A model generated the notes under the pieces. That model did not search any database. It was not told the origin of the DNA and saw only the letters and a list, made by a program, of their open reading frames with translations. Shown in pieces: positions 3,374-5,959 of a stretch of DNA of 5,959 bases. The translations under genes were made by a program, and so were the position numbers. Each line of letters begins with the position of its first letter. Within the stretch, counting starts at the first letter, position 1. This stretch comes from Fidelibacterota bacterium. Its GTDB lineage: Bacteria > Fidelibacterota > UBA2242. The DNA is taken from positions 1-5,959 of the forward strand of contig JAUSPJ010000194.1 in NCBI GenBank assembly GCA_030655795.1. The letters run 5' to 3'.

Positions 3374-5959
3374 AAAAGGGGCTGTTATTTTTCGGTTGTT
3401 TTATTTTTGCTGTTAGCATTGTCGCATTTGCAGCCGATACCGGGAAAATTGCCGGTAAGGTAACGGATCAGAGTACCGGTGAGCCTATTATTGGTGCGAA
3501 TGTGCTTGTTGAAGGTACCTATTTCGGATCGGCGTCGGATGCGGACGGGAATTTTTTCATTCTGAATGTACCTCCGGGGACGTATACAGTCAGATGTCAA
3601 GTGATCGGGTATAAAGAAATTGTTCAGAAGAATGTACGGGTAATGGCGGATTTAACCACCAAAATTGATTTTGATCTTGAACAAACCGTATTAGAAGGAG
3701 AACAAGTTGTTGTTGAAGCAAAGCGACCAATGATACAGAAAGATTTGACAGCGAGTAGAAATATTGTAACTGCAGATGAAATTGCTAATATACCTGTGGA
3801 AAATATTCAAGATATTGTTAACCTGAGCGCAGGTTTTGTTAACGGTCATGCGAGAGGTGGCAGAGATGGCGAGGTGGCATATCAAATAGATGGTGTTGCC
3901 ACTATGGATCCGATGACCGGTGGATTTGACACAGATGTTCCGGAATTGGCAATTGAGGAGGTTTCAATTATTACCTCGGGGTTTTCAGCAGAATTTTCCA
4001 ATGCTCAATCGGGTATCGTTAATATGGTTATGAAAGAAGGCGGTTCTAATTATTCAGGAAAAATAAGATACAAGACCAGTGATTTTGGTGATTTTAAGGA
4101 TTATGAATTCGATGAGGAAGGTGGATTTTATAAGCCGACCTCAGGAATAAGCGATATGCATCGGCGAAAGAATTTAGAGTGTTCGTTCGGGGGTCCTGTG
4201 CCATTATTAGGAAGGTCTATGACATTTCATCTTGCAGGCGAGCTTGTTAATGATGAGGGGCGGGTTCCAAACGACTACGATCGTGGAGTGACTTTAAGTG
4301 GGAAATTAGCAGTTCAGCCTTTTTCAAATGATAAGATTACATTATCTGGAAATTACTCCGTTGGGAACAGGGGAAATTATAGTCATCTCTGGTCCAGAAT
4401 TACGGATGAAGATATGTTACCACAATACCAGCCGATAGAGTCAAGGCCCAATGCCCTCGATGTCTGGTATAAAAACGGACAATTGGACACAGAAGATCTA
4501 AATGGGAATGGGATTCTTGATGCAAATGAAGACCTTAACTTTAATAGAATATTGGATACAGAAGATATAAACCACGACGGTGTTCTAACCAAATATGATA
4601 TGCTGAAACATATCATGACATTTAATTCAAACAGTTATAATATAAGCGCCACCTGGGCTCATACGATTAACAGCAGGAGTTTTTTGAAGCTTCAGGCAGG
4701 CGTTTATAAAACATATATGAAATACAACGTAGAAGAGAATATTAACGAAGATGCTAATCATAACGGCATTCTGGATATGGAATGGGATAAAAATGGCAAT
4801 GGCATGTTAGATATTGATGAAGACCTTAATCGAAACGGAATATGGGATTATGAAGATTTAAATGGGAATGGTATCTTAGATGGATCCGATGTTGATATGT
4901 TTATTGATGCAAATAACGATGGAATTATTGATGCATCTGAGTTAACCGGACAAGATTCCCTAAATTATATTGCTGCGGGGGCGAATCCGGGCAGACTATT
5001 TATGCCCTGGGAAGACTGCCCGTTTGGTAGCGAGAAAGATAGAGACGGGTTCTTTATTTATGGAACCGGGGTCAGCTATTACAGATTGCGCTGGAATGAA
5101 GATGATAAGTTGACTTATTCCTCTAAACTTTCATATAGTAATCAAATAACTTCCACGCATTATTTACAACTTGGATTAGAGGGGAAAATATGGGATATAT
5201 TTGATCATGATGTCGATCTGGCATCAGGCGGGAATGTATATGGACAAAATATTGGAAAGAGAGAGGGATGGGGAGAAAAAGATCAGAAGAGAATTCAACC
5301 ATATTCATACGGTTTATTTGCTGAAGACAAGATGGAATTTGAAGAATTTATAGTCAATCTTGGATTACGTTATGACTTTTTTGATCCGAATTGGGACAAT
5401 TATCCCGCTAATCTTGATGATCCTGTTATTGATCAGAGTACTGGTGGTGAAGTAAAGGACCCGGTAAAAGTAGGTGTGAAGAAATATTTTAGTCCGCGTC
5501 TTGGAATTGCATTTCCCGTTACCGAAAAAGACCGATTCTATTTCAATTATGGCAAGATGTTTCAGTTGCCTATTATGGCCTATTTATATCAAAATATTAA
5601 CTGGGATTTTTCCGGCGCTTTTCCGATGGTAGGCAATCCGGATATCAGACCCGAGACTACTATTTATTACGAGATTGGCGTTGAGCATCAGATGGGCCTG
5701 AATTGGAAGTTAAAGGCGGCTGGGTTTTATAAAGATATCAAAGGTTTAACCGACACAAGACGCTATTTTTACACCGCAAGTAATTATTACACGATACGGT
5801 ATAATTTAGATTATGGCAAAATTCAGGGTTTTGAACTTACCCTTGATAAACGGCTAAGCAGCTACTTTGGCGGATATATAAACTACAGTTACCAGATTGC
5901 TGTAGGAAAGAGTTCCAGCGCTCGACAAAATTATAGTTTTATTTGGGCAGGCACAATAG
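3370..5959 (+). CDS. TonB-dependent outer-membrane receptor with calcium-loop clusters (3' end missing)
   Basis: The frame is open for 863 codons to the window edge. Residues 1-21 are a Sec signal peptide (MKKGLLFFGCF...VAFA, cleavage likely after Ala21). Residues about 26-107 form a carboxypeptidase-regulatory-like beta domain (GKVTDQSTGEPIIGANV, DADGNFFILNVPPGTY), the usual N-terminal extension of FCB-group receptors. A TonB-box-like EQVVVEAKR follows at 111-119. The plug domain is about 121-235 (NIPVENIQDIVNLSAGF, YQIDGVATMDP, SGIVNMVMKEGG). The rest is a 22-strand-type barrel with tyrosine-rich strands and long loops; a late signature is GNPDIRPETTIYYEIGVEH. The protein should import a large or scarce ligand through the outer membrane using TonB energy. 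The substrate is unknown, and no SusD partner is visible because the window ends first. Unusually, residues 376-410 and 461-524 hold EF-hand-like calcium loops. The class is confident; the ligand is not predictable. Confidence 0.92.
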   Translation, partial: MKKGLLFFGCFIFAVSIVAFAADTGKIAGKVTDQSTGEPIIGANVLVEGTYFGSASDADGNFFILNVPPGTYTVRCQVIGYKEIVQKNVRVMADLTTKIDFDLEQTVLEGEQVVVEAKRPMIQKDLTASRNIVTADEIANIPVENIQDIVNLSAGFVNGHARGGRDGEVAYQIDGVATMDPMTGGFDTDVPELAIEEVSIITSGFSAEFSNAQSGIVNMVMKEGGSNYSGKIRYKTSDFGDFKDYEFDEEGGFYKPTSGISDMHRRKNLECSFGGPVPLLGRSMTFHLAGELVNDEGRVPNDYDRGVTLSGKLAVQPFSNDKITLSGNYSVGNRGNYSHLWSRITDEDMLPQYQPIESRPNALDVWYKNGQLDTEDLNGNGILDANEDLNFNRILDTEDINHDGVLTKYDMLKHIMTFNSNSYNISATWAHTINSRSFLKLQAGVYKTYMKYNVEENINEDANHNGILDMEWDKNGNGMLDIDEDLNRNGIWDYEDLNGNGILDGSDVDMFIDANNDGIIDASELTGQDSLNYIAAGANPGRLFMPWEDCPFGSEKDRDGFFIYGTGVSYYRLRWNEDDKLTYSSKLSYSNQITSTHYLQLGLEGKIWDIFDHDVDLASGGNVYGQNIGKREGWGEKDQKRIQPYSYGLFAEDKMEFEEFIVNLGLRYDFFDPNWDNYPANLDDPVIDQSTGGEVKDPVKVGVKKYFSPRLGIAFPVTEKDRFYFNYGKMFQLPIMAYLYQNINWDFSGAFPMVGNPDIRPETTIYYEIGVEHQMGLNWKLKAAGFYKDIKGLTDTRRYFYTASNYYTIRYNLDYGKIQGFELTLDKRLSSYFGGYINYSYQIAVGKSSSARQNYSFIWAGTI
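4495..4599 (+). repeat. Calcium-binding loop cluster A in the receptor (residues 376-410)
   Basis: Three successive EF-hand/dockerin-type loops: DLNGNGILDANE (376-387, all coordinating positions present), DLNFNRILDTED (388-399, Arg in place of the invariant Gly) and DINHDGVLTKYD (399-410, sharing Asp399). These bind Ca2+ in dockerins and related surface proteins. Here they sit between barrel strands, so probably in an extracellular loop. Confidence 0.7.
4750..4941 (+). repeat. Calcium-binding loop cluster B in the receptor (residues 461-524)
   Basis: Five loops: DANHNGILDMEW (461-472, Trp at position 12), DKNGNGMLDIDE (473-484), DLNRNGIWDYED (485-496), DLNGNGILDGSD (496-507, sharing Asp496) and DANNDGIIDASE (513-524). 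The DNA at 4852-4882 repeats 4492-4522 of cluster A with about five differences in 31 bases, pointing to internal duplication of the cluster. Confidence 0.7.

Noticed and set aside
1..5959. CRISPR array, transposase, integrase or phage genes
   Set aside because: No regularly spaced repeats and no such proteins are present in any frame; the only mobile-looking parts are the non-coding insertions in the tRNA.

Overview
The window looks like a chromosomal segment from a Gram-negative bacterium of the Fibrobacteres-Chlorobi-Bacteroidetes (FCB) group or an allied uncultured phylum. Three things point there: a C-terminal secretion/sorting domain of the 'YPNPFN' kind used by type IX-like secretion systems, an outer-membrane TonB-dependent receptor that begins with a carboxypeptidase-regulatory-like domain, and the order tRNA-Leu, trigger factor, ClpP. 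The phylum cannot be fixed from this sequence alone (Calditrichota, Marinimicrobia, KSB1 and Bacteroidota would all fit).

Layout, all on the + strand. (1) 1-785: 3' end of a secreted, probably surface-attached protein, cut by the window edge. (2) 786-1178: an RNA region. It contains one complete tRNA-Leu(UAG) at 931-1016. Around it lie three pieces of a second tRNA-Leu(UAG), at 866-883, about 1027-1080 and 1125-1141. When joined, these pieces give fully complementary acceptor, anticodon, variable and T stems. The second tRNA is therefore interrupted twice: once in the D loop by about 143 bases that include the whole intact tRNA, and once in the T loop by about 44 bases. The two interrupting segments share a 21-base core in opposite orientation, as expected for a small dispersed palindromic element. 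(3) 1179-3088: tig (trigger factor) and clpP (protease subunit), overlapping by one base and surely co-transcribed; clpX does not follow. (4) 3089-3369: promoter-like sequences, an imperfect palindrome and a candidate 45-residue basic peptide gene that overlaps the next gene by ATGA. (5) 3370-5959: a TonB-dependent receptor, cut by the right edge, with two clusters of EF-hand/dockerin-like calcium-binding loops inside its barrel region.

The tRNA and tig-clpP genes form a housekeeping translation and protein-quality block. Trigger factor catches nascent chains at the ribosome, and ClpP degrades substrates fed to it by a Clp ATPase. The flanking genes are envelope functions: a secreted sorting-domain protein on the left and an outer-membrane transporter or receptor on the right.

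The most unusual observation is the nested tRNA-Leu with its inverted element copies. Next are the calcium-loop clusters in the receptor, the Asn in place of the catalytic Asp in ClpP, and the unlisted small basic peptide.
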